DNA of 64,000 nt from Hofstenia miamia (lineage: Eukaryota; Xenacoelomorpha; Acoela), in the NCBI GenBank assembly GCA_004352715.1, contig SCFE01000003.1, positions 3,433,109 through 3,497,108 of the forward strand. Direction: 5' to 3'. This document shows positions 36,916 through 48,995 of the stretch, in pieces; the first letter of the stretch is position 1, and each line of letters starts with the position of its first letter. A program made the translations under genes and the position numbers. Under the pieces are notes generated by a model. It searched no databases. It worked only from the letters and a program-made list of their open reading frames with translations, and was not told the DNA's origin.

Positions 36916-39900
36916 ATTTGCTCTCATTCTTACCCCAAAAGTAGCAATAAGGCTTAGGCAGTACATACTTTTTATAATTAGCCTAACTACCAACAATTTG
37001 TAAATTTGAAAATATGAAATTCTGTAAGTATTAACTTTTGTTTTGTTTTGCACTTTTGTGTCATTACTGTTGCGGTTGCTATTTTATCAGAATTCGTTCT
37101 TCTTTCTTTTGATAAAAGGAACAACCCATTGCATAAATGCTCAAGGGCAGCTTGATCTTGGGATTCGTCTTCGTTGATATCATTGTCTGTAACATCACCT
37201 ATTTTATCTCCCCTTAGCTGCTACAAGATTTCTGACACTAAGAGATAGAATTCTACTGTCCATGCGCTTTGCAGCTGCAGTTCTAATGGCCTAATTGGAT
37301 CACAATGTTGGTACTGTATTAGATGATCCCTTGTTCTCAGTCCTTTCGTATATTTGCTGGTTTTCTGACAAAAGATTCACACAGTTCTGTAAGTCCTGTA
37401 ATTGTCTGGAGCAGGATGAGTAGTCCTCTTAGCATTCCTCATATGAAAAAGAGGCGCTGTCACTTTTGCTTCTCAAAGTGTGAGATCAATAGATTTCTTC
37501 ATGTAAAATTTTCTGCGGTAATAATTTACTGGAAACTGCTCTCCAGGAGTGTATACACGGAATTGCTTCCATGTGTATTTCAACAATTACTGATTGAAAG
37601 ACCGCAATGTCACTAAGCATTTTCGTCAACAGTTAGGCGTTACACTTCAATGATGGAATACGACCCTTAGAGCTCATACTAGCATGAGACAGAAGCAATT
37701 GAATGACCTTTAGAACAATAACACCATGACTTGAAGAGGAGGCTTCTTCTTAGAGTTCATTTGACACTTAGACTATTATTGAAAATTCACAATCAATCTT
37801 CTGACATTATGAGAATTATATTGTCCCACAAGAAAGATACGGTTTTACTAATATGCGCACTAAAGTGAATCTATGTATCAAATTCAATACCTGGGATCCG
37901 GAGAGGAAACTAAGTCCACTTAAACCCATTGATTTCTAGGATATCTCTAGCATTGTGAAGGGTATAGATGATTTCATTTAATTTTTCTACATTGAGCTTT
38001 TAAATTGTCCATCTAAGTTGTCAATAATCTCAGCTGCTCAATGATTTCGATCGAAAAAATCCTCACCAAAAATAGTTTATTTGAATCAGAAACAATTACA
38101 ATGGGCCCTTTAAGACTACAAACAATTTTTCAATGAAAAACGCTGGAATTCTTGAACAATCTTTTTTAAATAAATTACTCAACTTTCCAAGAAAATACCT
38201 ATAGTATAAATATTGAATTTAGAAAATGAAAATAGAAGCTCTTCGAAAATTTAGGAATTTTTAGATAATATTAATTCCAAAGCCGGGTTGTTAATCACAC
38301 CCTTAGTAACTTAATTAATAAGCAATAACATTCCTTTTCCAGTTTAAAAAATTTTTTAAGAATACCTTTTTTAATTACATTGTGTGACAAAAAAGTCTTT
38401 TTTTCCTTAGTTGCGTACATTTTTTCGGTGTTTCTGGTCAGTTTGATTTTCTAAAAACGAATTTGATGTTATTTTCTCTGTAGAAACATTACTTTAGGAA
38501 ATATCATAAAATTAAGTTTATTGCCTAAATAGATGATTGAATATACAAATCGGAAATTGTATTATAATTGTGATTTCAAAAATCCTCAAAAGAATTTTAA
38601 AATTGCATATTGGCATCGAATTTTATTTTGATTTTAATGTCAGCAGATGTTTTCTGTTCATCCAAAGCCCATGAGGCCAAAATATAGTATTTTCTAATTG
38701 CTGTAATTGAAATATTATCAAGTCTCTTAGTTTTCAGCAAACACTTCTTTAGTGATCAATTCACTAAATAGATTGCTTTCATTGATGTGAACCTACAGAA
38801 GCCATATGAGGCCAAATTATAATCCCAAATCTGCAGATTTCAATATGTTCTAGGTAAAACCACTCATATAGAAAGTCTCTTGAGTAGTTGGTGTAATTTT
38901 GCCTAATTTATCACTAAACAACCAATTTACAGTTCAGAAAATGAAGTTTAGTAGACATCATCACTAACGATATCTTATTTCCTCAGTTTGTCTCAATTCC
39001 AATGTGTCTCATGCCAAGGCTTAGCCTTGCAACTAATGAAAAGAATAATGAAGATCTTGCGAATTTGTGTTAGAAAATCTACTATCAGATTGGCTCACTT
39101 GTTCCTTGAAATTTTTTTTGTAGGTTAGACATGCGTACTTTAATATCAGGACGTTGAAGCATTGAAGATAAATGTTGTAAGGTAGAAATTCACAAGATGA
39201 GTTGATAGCATGATATACGAAAAAATCCCTTCTTCAAAGACAAAAAATAACAGTCGCTATTGTAATTTCTCATTTCATGCTAAACATGAAGAATAGAAAA
39301 TGACAAAGATTTAATATATTTCAGAATATTTCGTTTGCCTCAACCCTATATTTGTAATGGGTTGATTTTCGAGAACATAATATCAACAAATGTAACAGAA
39401 AGGATTAACACAAGTCTTGCATTTATTAACAGCTTTTACTTGCAGAGAAGACATGAATAATGTTGTCATATGCACAGAGCATGGTCGTTTTGTAATATAC
39501 TACGAGCATGAAGGTATGTCAATAAAATTTTTTCCTATCTTGATACCCAATGTGACTCGTCACGACATTAAAACTGAGTTCAGTGAATTATTGTTGTAAA
39601 AGAATAGCAGAGAAGGTATAATTTTAATGGTCCAATGCGTACATAGTCCTAAACATTAACTGAACAACATAGTGATATGCAAGCTTTCTAAATTTTTGAT
39701 TACAAATTGCTCGAAAAGTATGGCTTTGCATGTAAAATGACATTCAAATTCGTAATTCTCTTCCCAAAATTGACTGAAATCAGCAAAAAAAATTTATTCA
39801 ACTAAATTTTATGTCACACCGTGTTATTACTTATTTATTAATTCGTTTGACACTTACAAAGAACTAAAAACATAAAAGTATACATTTAACTTGGTTGTAG

Positions 39901-40619
39901 AAAACTTGGATTATCTTGGTTCTTTAAATTTATTGAAATTTGATTCTTCTTTAATTTCTGGATGAAAACTGTTCTATAAATCAATTGTACACTATATTTC
40001 TTCATAAATTTGATTTTTTGATAAGTTTTATTGTATTCATTTAACATCAATAAGTATCCTAGTGATTCGTTATTATGCTTTTCTAACATTTTTTTGAACT
40101 TTTTTACAGATTGTATTAATTGCCCAATGCAAAACTTTATCAAGTTTTGAAGATATTTACTTATCTACATTTTTAAATAACAAAGAAGAATGTGATAGTA
40201 TAGGAAAGCCTAGTAATATATCCATTTCATGTAGTGACACCGCAAAGTTTTTGCAGAAGTTCAGCTTCACCAAAAGTTTTTTTACTAATTTGCTCTTGCA
40301 TACATTAATGACTCTCTCATGAAATTGAAAATGATGTACAATGGTTAGCAATGACTTTTTCAGAAACATTATCTTCACTCTCACTTACTATATGCAAAGC
40401 TGTAAAGGCAGGGCTGTACTCTTAAATAATTAACAAGGGGCTCTATATTTTAGAAATGATATTTTTATGTTATATTTTGACCAAATTTTGTTATTCAACA
40501 ATTATTATGCAACATCACAAACCATAATATAACTTTAACAAAGTGGGCTGCATCCAGTCAAATTGGACAAAATGGGTTTTCCTCCACAGTGTTTGAATAT
40601 TAAGTAAAAATCAAAAAAA
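36916..40619. other. no gene recognised
   Basis: About 3.7 kb of mostly AT-rich sequence. Short frames occur at 37323 (97 codons, plus) and at 39886 and 40157 (85 and 75 codons, minus), with no motif I recognise. Confidence 0.45.
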
Positions 40620-42060
40620 TGCAATCTATTACTACTTTTTAATAATTTAATTATACTAGCAAAGGATGTAGAGTTAAATCCTTGCCCAGTTTTACATGAA
40701 TGTAATCTTGAGAATTTACCGAATCGTTATAAGGACAATTTTCAATATATTTATCTAAACGCCAGAAGTCTGAATTCATATAGAAATCATTTTCTTAAAA
40801 TTGCAACTCAATTTAGCTCCAATTAAATTTTTTCTATCATAGACACTTGGTAAAACAATTATATCAATCCAAATTTTTTTAATCCAGACTCAAAATTTTA
40901 ATAATTTTTTCAAAAATAGGGATTCTGGTAGAGGTGGTGCTCCTATGCTAGTTATACCAAAAGTTTTAAATCCAATACGTAAAATGGAATTTGAATCGGA
41001 TCATTCTATTTTTGAATCATTATGCATCGAAATTAAATCACCTACAAATTCATCAGAAAATGATTTAATTAAAGTTGTTTATAATACAAATAACCTCTAC
41101 TGATAATCAAGTAATTAGGAATACCATAAACGTAAAGCAGAAACTCTTTGAAATAGCTAAATCTAACCCGGCCGAAAAATATTGGATTAATCACGAAAAT
41201 TAATTAAAAACCTACGAGCAAAACATTCAGATTTAAAACAGCGTCAATTTTTTGAAAAGTTAAATTCTTCTAAACAAAAGTGGAAATTTTTAAGCCGTTT
41301 CATTGGAAAAGCGAATGGGCTCAATAGTGACAGTTCAGAAATTTATATTGATAACAAAAAATTACCTATAAAAAAGAATACTAAATCATTAAAATCAGAC
41401 ATGTAATGAATTAGGTAACTTCAATTTTTCTTAAAACTCCTCTATCAGAACTTAGGCCATCAAATTGTAAGTTTAAGTTTCAATTTAGGCTATCTACCTT
41501 AAGAGAATTAGAAAATATTGTAAAAAATTTAGACGTTAATAAATCTTCAGGTTTCACTCATTTACTTTACTTTATTAAGTTAGAAATTTGTTTATATTTT
41601 TGGCGACCATCTATCATTTGCATTTGCATCTAGTTAATGTATAGTGGAAAACGAATTTCCGAAAATAATGAAAAGGTCAGATATAACACCTTGGTATAAA
41701 AATGGGGATCACTTCTTTGCGAAAACCTATAGGCTAATCTCAATTACACACCCTCTTAATAAATTATTTGAAAAATTACAGCCCGTTCAAGTCAATCAAT
41801 CCCTTGCATCTGAGAATATTTTATCATCTACACAAAAAAGTTATAAAGTGATATTGAATATCTTTCTAGCTATTTCACATCCAATCAATTAAAAATCAAT
41901 ATTGAAAAAACGAAATTAGCTATATTTTCCCCCAATTCAGTAAAAAAAATAACAAACAAGATCGAATTAAATGTTAACAGCGTTCAGATAAAGCAAAGTG
42001 TTAATATTGACAAAGATTTAAAATTTGATTATTTTAAAAATAGATACAAAAATGGCTTCT
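40620..42060 (+). pseudogene. CR1/Jockey-type retrotransposon ORF relic
   Basis: Pieces appear in the order of a non-LTR ORF2. A leucine-rich stretch is followed by DVELNPCP (about 40665-40688), a decayed 2A-like motif. IYLNARSLNS (about 40751-40780), the first motif of the AP-like endonuclease, comes next. A G-x-G-R-G-G-G/A stretch follows near 40920. Linker fragments and an L-D-V-N-K-S-S-G motif lie near 41530. Then comes FPKIMKRSDITPWYKNGD (about 41655-41710), the entry to the reverse transcriptase. The YxDD core seems deleted near 41850, after which post-catalytic sequence resumes (IEKTKLAIFSP, about 41905). Many stops and frameshifts make it inactive. Confidence 0.75.
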
Positions 42061-42179
42061 GATGTTAGGTATTTATTCCACCCATGGCCAACTATATATT
42101 TGATGTTATTGATCTTATAAAAACGGTTCGAAACCATTGGTACACATTTTCGACTTTACACTGTCCTCATTTAAACTCT

Positions 42180-43110
42180 GTATGGACATATTCAATTTAT
42201 CTGTAAATGAAAAATCGAAAGTTACATAGAGTTCATTAGTTAAACTATACAAACGAGAAAAAGAAATGAAGTACTTCTTAAGAAAAGCTCCTAACTTAAG
42301 GGATTTATCCAATAATCTATCACTGAATAAGTTGAATGTAAAGGTTGCTTTGTCTGTTTTCGATACAAAAACTGTTTGTACATTAAAAAAATACTTTAGA
42401 AATGATGAAACTTGCACATCTTCTTCAGCTGAATTCATAACTAATTTTTATGTCTGGTGGAATATTGTAAATGCTAAACTAATAACTCATCCAGTTTGAA
42501 TTGCAAGAGGAATCTGTTTACGTGATGGAAAAGTTGAACATTTAGTTTATTTTTCTGAATGGTTAGATAAAGAATCTAAATTGCCAGTGCTAACTAATCA
42601 AACTTTCAAAGCATTGTCAAGCACTTCTTGTGTTATAGCTGAATTTGTATCCTACATATTAGAAAGATCATCTTTTACTAACATAGTAACTGCCCACCTT
42701 AATCAGGATTTGGGAATTACAGACAATTGAGTGTTGGAAGTTTTTTAGTCGGGTTAAATAAAGTGCAGCAATCAGAACGAATAATTAAAACGAATAATAA
42801 AACTATTGTGGATAGTTATCGCTTATCGACTTTAAGTGAAGTTTTAGAAAACCGACCTGTAGATCATACTTGAATCGAAATGTTATTAATCCCAATGACG
42901 AATTTGATTTGCAGATTTCCGTTGAAAAACGTGAAATTATATTTTACATTGCTGGATATATAGCACATTGACTGCGCAATGTATGTTGCACCTGTTATTC
43001 TTCTGTAATTGCACCCAATCGGAAGATTTATCCCAATTTTCACAATATTTTAATGATTTCAATCGCGGTGGCCTAAATAAACCTTTAGGTAATTTGATTA
43101 AATTAGTTAC
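42180..43110 (+). pseudogene. P-element/THAP9-type transposase relic
   Basis: Successive blocks match the C-terminal half of P-element-like (THAP9) transposases in order. VKLYKREKE is followed by LNKLNVKVALSVF (42320-42365), the K-M-N-V-K-L-A-x-x-V-F motif. A phenylalanine-rich acidic region comes next, then RQLSVGSFLVGLNKVQQSER (about 42726-42785), the R-Q-L-S-G-x-x-x motif. Further on are FYIAGYIAH (about 42945-42970) and finally NRGGLNKP (about 43060-43085). The THAP finger and GTP-binding region were not found. The blocks lie in different frames separated by stops, so it is a dead relic. It lies between two retrotransposon relics. Confidence 0.6.
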
Positions 43111-43139
43111 GCATTATATTGAGTTCCAATTCAAATGGT

Positions 43140-43445
43140 CTTATGCACAGAGAGTTACACAGATTCATTCCGACTCTTTCAAAGCTCTTGAGAATAACAT
43201 CAGACTAAAATTACTTCCAAAGTTTTTTGGCAAAGACCTAGACTCAATTTTTACGACTACCTACCAAATTTGGTGGCCTTGGGATCAGAGATTCAATTCT
43301 GACATGTTGCGAAGTGCATGATTTTTCTATCAAAGTTACGCAACCTCGGAAGAGCCCAATTTTGTCGCAATTAGACAACATATCATTGACCACTACAGCC
43401 GGACAGAACAGCCTAGTGAAGATTTGTCTCAAAAAAACATGATAA
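43140..43445 (+). pseudogene. second non-LTR retrotransposon relic, 5' part
   Basis: The + strand encodes FKALENNIRLKLLPKFFGKD and then, one frame over, LPTKFGGLGIRD. This pair is typical of a widespread invertebrate/fish non-LTR reverse-transcriptase family just upstream of its zinc-knuckle and endonuclease-like C-terminus. The sequence is interrupted at the TA at 43446 by the mariner-like element and continues at 45810. A frameshift lies near 43255. Confidence 0.6.
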
Positions 43446-43447
43446 TA

Positions 43448-45807
43448 CAGGGTGTCCATTAAATACTTGCCAAAATTAAAAGCTAATAATTTATAGGAAA
43501 ATGGTTTTATGAGTATGGTAACTTTCTTATCTTGCTTATTATGTGTGGGGATTTGGATTTTTGCTTATATTACATGCTTCATTTTTAGTTTGATTTACGG
43601 AGAAAACTTGGGAAATGGACATCTAATTTACCCTAATTTCAATTTCTATCTGATTTTGTTTATTCACTATTCAATCAAATATGCATCCAATTGGTTATCC
43701 AATTATTCAATCAAATGTAATGTTGTGGATACGAAAAAGTATCATTAACTTTCGCTAAATTACACACATTTTATTTTTGTGTAGGCAAAACAATAAACAG
43801 AGTAATCATTACAGTAGCAATTGAGAAGATCACTCAAAAAGAGTACTCGATCAGAATTATTGACAAGCACAATTCCAAAAGATTTTGAAACGTTTCTCTT
43901 TTATTCTCTGAACACTCTTATTCATCGATCTAAAAAAACAAAGAGTAGGATGGAAAACACAAAAATATTCACTGTAAAAAGCACATAAGAGTCAATGACA
44001 CAGCTCCAAAAATCACTCGAATCTTTGTCCTTTTTTCTCCAGACACTTTCNATATGCATCCAATTGGTTATCCAATTATTCAATCAAATGTAATGTTGTG
44101 GATACGAAAAAGTATCATTAACTTTCGCTAAATTACTCACATTTTATTTTTGTGTAGGCAAAACAATAAACAGTGTATTCATTACAGTAGCAATTGAGAA
44201 GATCACTCAAAAAGAGTACTCGATCAGAATTATTGACAAGCACAATTCCAAAAGATTTTGAAACGTTTCTCTTTTATTCTCTGAACACTCTTATTCATCG
44301 NNNNNNNNNNNNNNNNNNNNNNNNNNNNNNNNNNNNNNNNNNNNNNNNNNNNNNNNNNNNNNNNNNNNNNNNNNNNNNNNNNNNNNNNNNNNNNNNNNNN
44401 NNNNNNNNNNNNNNNNNNNNNNNNNNNNNNNNNNNNNNNNNNNNNNNNNNNNNNNNNNNNNNNNNNNNNNNNNNNNNNNNNNNNNNNNNNNNNNNNNNNN
44501 NNNNNNNNNNNNNNNNNNNNNNNNNNNNNNNNNNNNNNNNNNNNNNNNNNNNNNNNNNNNNNNNNNNNNNNNNNNNNNNNNNNNNNNNNNNNNNNNNNNN
44601 NNNNNNNNNNNNNNNNNNNNNNNNNNNNNNNNNNNNNNNNNNNNNNNNNNNNNNNNNNNNNNNNNNNNNNNNNNNNNNNNNNNNNNNNNNNNNNNNNNNN
44701 NNNNNNNNNNNNNNNNNNNNNNNNNNNNNNNNNNNNNNNNNNNNNNNNNNNNNNNNNNNNNNNNNNNNNNNNNNNNNNNNNNNNNNNNNNNNNNNNNNNN
44801 NNNNNNNNNNNNNNNNNNNNNNNNNNNNNNNNNNNNNNNNNNNNNNNNNNNNNNNNNNNNNNNNNNNNNNNNNNNNNNNNNNNNNNNNNNNNNNNNNNNN
44901 NNNNNNNNNNNNNNNNNNNNNNNNNNNNNNNNNNNNNNNNNNNNNNNNNNNNNNNNNNNNNNNNNNNNNNNNNNNNNNNNNNNNNNNNNNNNNNNNNNNN
45001 NNNNNNNNNNNNNNNNNNNNNNNNNNNNNNNNNNNNNNNNNNNNNNNNNNNNNNNNNNNNNNNNNNNNNNNNNNNNNNNNNNNNNNNNNNNNNNNNNNNN
45101 NNNNNNNNNNNNNNNNNNNNNNNNNNNNNNNNNNNNNNNNNNNNNNNNNNNNNNNNNNNNNNNNNNNNNNNNNNNNNNNNNNNNNNNNNNNNNNNNNNNN
45201 NNNNNNNNNNNNNNNNNNNNNNNNNNNNNNNNNNNNNNNNNNNNNNNNNNNNNNNNNNNNNNNNNNNNNNNNNNNNNNNNNNNNNNNNNNNNNNNNNNNN
45301 ATGAAAGGTGAAGCATTTGAACAAAAAATCGAATCCCCACAAATTAGCGACAAGACCATAGCGTAATTACATCCATTGAATAATGTAGATACGATTTATC
45401 AGCCTTTTATTTTGGCAAATATTTAATGGACACCCTGTCTATTTTNTTTTTCTCCAGACACTTTCGGCATCGCTCCGGCACGGCCAATATGCATGCTCGA
45501 AAATAATCTTGAGAGATTTCTGCAGAAATCTCGTATGGCAGTGGTGATTGACTTTCCACCAATAATATAACATTCCAAAAGCAAAATTTTATCGGAAAGT
45601 TCAAGATCCATTTTAAATTAAATGCAAACTGATTCTGAACGATTTTTAAATAATTAATTTGAAAATCGAAATGAAAGGTGAAGCATTTGAACAAAAAATC
45701 GAATCCCCACAAATTAGCGACAAGACCATAGCGTAATTACATCCATTGAATAATGTAGATACGATTTATCAGCCTTTTATTTTGGCAAATATTTAATGGA
45801 CACCCTG
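43448..45807. mobile_element. mariner/Tc1-superfamily non-autonomous element
   Basis: The ends are inverted copies of CAGGGTGTCCATTAAATACT (right end with one or two changes), flanked by TA (43446-43447 and 45808-45809). The minus strand near the right end (45423-45611) reads ELSDKILLLECYIIGGKSIT, which looks like the start of a helix-turn-helix transposase. No catalytic domain is visible, so this copy is internally deleted. The apparent 2.36 kb length is inflated: 44051-45446 is a second copy and a gap inserted by the assembly, and the true element is probably about 0.95 kb. Confidence 0.7.
44051..45446. other. assembly artefact: duplicated contig plus 1000-N gap
   Basis: Single Ns at 44051 and 45446 delimit a block. 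Its left part (44052-44300) repeats 43679-43927 with a few substitutions, and its right part (45301-45438) repeats 45671-45808. Between them are exactly 1000 N (44301-45300). The 19 bases before the first N (44032-44050) are repeated just after the second N (45447-45465). The sequence outside the block therefore joins directly. The block is an allelic or paralogous copy of the same element placed inside it. Confidence 0.85.
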
Positions 45808-45809
45808 TA

Positions 45810-46617
45810 TCAAATCCAGATATCAACAGCTGTTAAAGGAACTGAATGAAGATCAACAGAAAGCCAAACAATATCACGCAAAGGTTGCTCTTCACGGCTT
45901 ATTGCTCTTTCAATAAAATAAAAGGGATTTCGCCTCAACAAGAGCGAGTTTAGAGATAGCATCCGTTTGAGATAAGGTATTGAACCTGCTAATATGCCTA
46001 AGACGTGTGTATGCACCAAGGGTTTCGCCACTACACATGCATTCTCTTGCCCCATTGGTGGTTTCGTTGCAAGACGTCATAATGAATTGCGTGATATACT
46101 ATCTGAAGCATTATCTGAATTTTGTATTGATGTTAAAAAAGAACCACATCTCACACAAATAAAAACCAAGTCTTTGACCTCTTCTTTTAACACTTCTGAT
46201 GGAGCTCAGCTAGACATCTCTGCCGTTGGATTCTGGAGTTATGGCCATTGCACATTCTTTGATGTAAGAGTATTCAATCCTTGTTATCGAAGACCTGCAG
46301 CAGAAACGTTTCAATTATATGAAACTGAAAAAACAAGACAGTACCAACAGAAAGTACTAGAAATTGAACCGCTTGTCTTCAGTGCTTCTGGTGGAGCATC
46401 ACCGCTTACTGAAAAGTTTCTAAAACAACTTTGTGGTTTAATCGCTGATAAAAGGCATACCGCCTATTCTACAATCTACAACTGGATAAGATTCAAACTT
46501 AGCTTCTCCTTGTTACGAGGCATGATCTTCTGCATTCGTGGAACTAGACGACACCATGAAATTTCCAGGCTTGAAGTTGATCACCACTTAGCTGGAGCCA
46601 GCCACTACCTCAAGTGA
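45810..46617 (+). pseudogene. second retrotransposon relic, 3' part (Zn-knuckle and nuclease-like)
   Basis: The continuation of the relic at 43140. After a short broken stretch, the frame 45994-46617 is open for 207 codons. It has CVCTKGFATTHAFSCP (C-x-C, H, C zinc-knuckle type), GGFVARRHNELRD, then DGAQLDISAVGFW and FFDVRVFNP, and a C-terminal SASGG and LSFSLLRG. These motifs mark the C-terminal region of a multi-copy non-LTR element family. The D-x-x-x-L-D-I...D-V-R-V layout resembles a restriction-like endonuclease fold, which is inference. The long open frame suggests this part decayed recently or is under less damage than the rest. Confidence 0.7.
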
Positions 46618-46630
46618 CTCTGACAGTTCT

Positions 46631-47052
46631 TATTTAAAATTAATTTATTTTAATTCTGTTTCAAGATGCGCAACCCTGAACGAATATTTATTTGATCAGC
46701 ATTTCCTTGCTAGAGCATTTACCGACGATGAAACAAAAAGAATAATTATCGTCCTTTCTGGATTTCCAAAAGAGAATTTTTTGTTGTAACATATTTTCTA
46801 GGTACTGGAATGGATTTTTGAAAGATAGATCATTATATTTATGATATGCCAGAAGATACAAACTCCTATATACAAAGTGTTCAACATGTCGGTCGTTATT
46901 GAGCTAAATGATTTGCAATCACATTCGTTTTTAGTCCTGAAGATACTGTGATTTTAAATAAAATTCAAGATCGTCTTGATGTTAGCATTGTGGAATTAAC
47001 TGATGAATTAGACGTTGCCTCATATTATCCTGGGGAAAACAAAGCCTCTTGA
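46631..47052 (+). pseudogene. DDX39B: UAP56/DDX39B RNA helicase C-terminal fragment
   Basis: The + strand contains in order VSRCATLNEYL, a degraded helicase motif region, then YDMPEDTNSYIQSV, a broken H-V-G-R segment, LAITFV-like AITFVF, and ILNKIQDRLDVSIVELTDE ending in a stop at 47052. These are the landmarks of helicase domain 2 of UAP56/Sub2 (motifs IVa to VI and the conserved C-terminus), which unwinds RNA for splicing and mRNA export. About 140 codons are co-linear with no intron, but with stops and frameshifts near 46790, 46830 and 46905. It is most simply a processed or captured pseudogene fragment. The parental gene is not in the window. Confidence 0.7.
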
Positions 47053-48971
47053 TGTGGTTTTTTCATGCAAATTTTTTGAAACTCACTTGTATTTATGTGA
47101 TCTTTATTTGATTTTTATGTTTTATTTTGTCTTAATAACATTTTGTCAATCTTTGAAAATATATTCCATTTTTTTAAAGCGATCTTCATTTTGCCTAGAA
47201 AAGCTGCTGAAATTTCGTTTCTTAACAACCTTTTCTCGAGTTAAAGTAATAGTTTAGTTGACTGTTCATGTTAAGACAAAGATGATTCTATCTTGTACTT
47301 GAAGTAAGTTGTGATTTTTTTGCAGTTAAGAATTGTGAAAACAGATATTGAATAATTGGATTTATGGACTTTATTGACACATCCTCAGAGTAAATAATAA
47401 ACTTATTGTTAGATAGTAATTGTTTCAAAATAGTCTTGCATAAATGGTAACGTAGGTAAGTTGAAGGTGATTGTTCTATTCTAGCAAGCTCCGACTGACA
47501 CTTGCATAGCCCACTCATATGGAACAACCTGGATCCGTCGCTGATATACTTTTTTCTAAAAGTCAATTATTGCGGAAAATCCAGTACTGCGTAAAGAAAG
47601 TCTTGGCAAAGGGCTTACACAATGCTTGAGATCAACTGTAGCAAAGAATTGCTCTGGAGGAGCGACAACTTCAACAGCAGCAAATCCGAAATTGGAAAAG
47701 TAACTTTGACTATCATAACGATAAACTATCAATGAAAGTAGAAACTAGAGCCTTCAGTTGGCCAGAGGCTATGGTGAAAGAATCAAATAAATGCATACAA
47801 GTGAAGCAATGGATGAAATTCGCCATGTATACAACACCATGGAAATAGTAATTAAAGCAATCCAGGTTTTCTATGTGAAAACACAGAAATGTATTCGTAA
47901 GTAACAAAATCGTATTTTCCATTTAGTAATGTTTAAGTATTGAAGATCTAAAAGCTGTAGATGCATGCTGATAGGCAGCAATCGCAGATGCAAAAGCCGA
48001 TTCTTATAACAACTTTGAAAATTTCCCATGCGTTTTAATTCCGCACACTTTCCAGGGTGCTCTTTCAAAAAATTGCTTTGTTGTATAATTTTTTTTAAGG
48101 ATCTGCGTTTTTATGCGACAAGCCCATAGTTGGCATCTACTTTCAACTTTGCGGTTTTCTTTTGCTGTTAACGGATTAGAGTTAAGCCTTTTCTTAAATA
48201 AAATATTTTTAGAAACTAAAACACAGATTTCTGAATAATGTTCAAAATAGCAATACCCTGCCGCAATTAGCTGTGTAATCACTCGTTTTTCAAGTTTTAA
48301 GCCCTTGTGATTAAACAGTTAGAAAGCCCACAAAGTTGTTGATCAAAAACAATGTTCATCTTCAATTGAAAACGAAAATCACATTTAACTGTTACTAACG
48401 TAAGCTTTATACCTTTATCAAATTATAAGAATTTTTAAAACTGTTGCTATAATTAGTTTAGTTTTTTAATGAATTGCACTTGAGTACAGTTTGATAATAG
48501 TGTTTTCAAAGACCGAAATAAATTCTCATTTGATTTTAATCGGCAAGAGCCTCACTTCAAGATAAATAAAAAATTAGTAACTTTGCTCGGTGAAGTTAAG
48601 GGAAGCCAACCCCTCTCAAGTCACAGATACTCCGGAATTGTCTAAATGTAAACTTGGGATTATTGATATTAAAAGTTACAATTGAAATACTGTTATGAAT
48701 TAAAGTGAGCAGCAAACTATGCCTGGGAAAATATGTCAACAATCATATGCTATAGATTCAATTATTAAATGCATCGATTTATTATCAGCATATTGAATTA
48801 ACCTGAATTTTTTATTTTAGATTTTGATTCTTGGAAAATTGCTCTTACTACAGTCCCCATGCAGGTGTAAACACTTTTTATCATAATTCAAAAATGGAGC
48901 AAGAATATGTTGTCAAAATATACAATATATTGCAATTTGAATATTTCTTAATGTAATGTAGTCAATTATGT
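47053..48971. other. no gene recognised
   Basis: AT-rich sequence. A minus-strand frame of 92 codons at 48004-48282 and broken + strand stretches at 47575-47900 look mildly protein-like but match nothing I recognise. Confidence 0.4.
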
Positions 48972-48995
48972 TAGCGTTACCATATGGTAACGCTA
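48972..48995. repeat. perfect 24-bp palindrome
   Basis: The half-site TAGCGTTACCAT is followed immediately by its exact inverse, with no spacer. Symmetry stops at once on both sides. It has no neighbouring gene and its role is unknown. Confidence 0.9.

Noticed and set aside
42115-42438. 107-codon minus-strand frame
   Set aside because: It is the antisense shadow of the P-element-like relic on the + strand.
47575-48282. Coding-like fragments (47.6-47.9 kb plus, 48.0-48.3 kb minus)
   Set aside because: I considered a retroelement gag relic, but no diagnostic motif was found.
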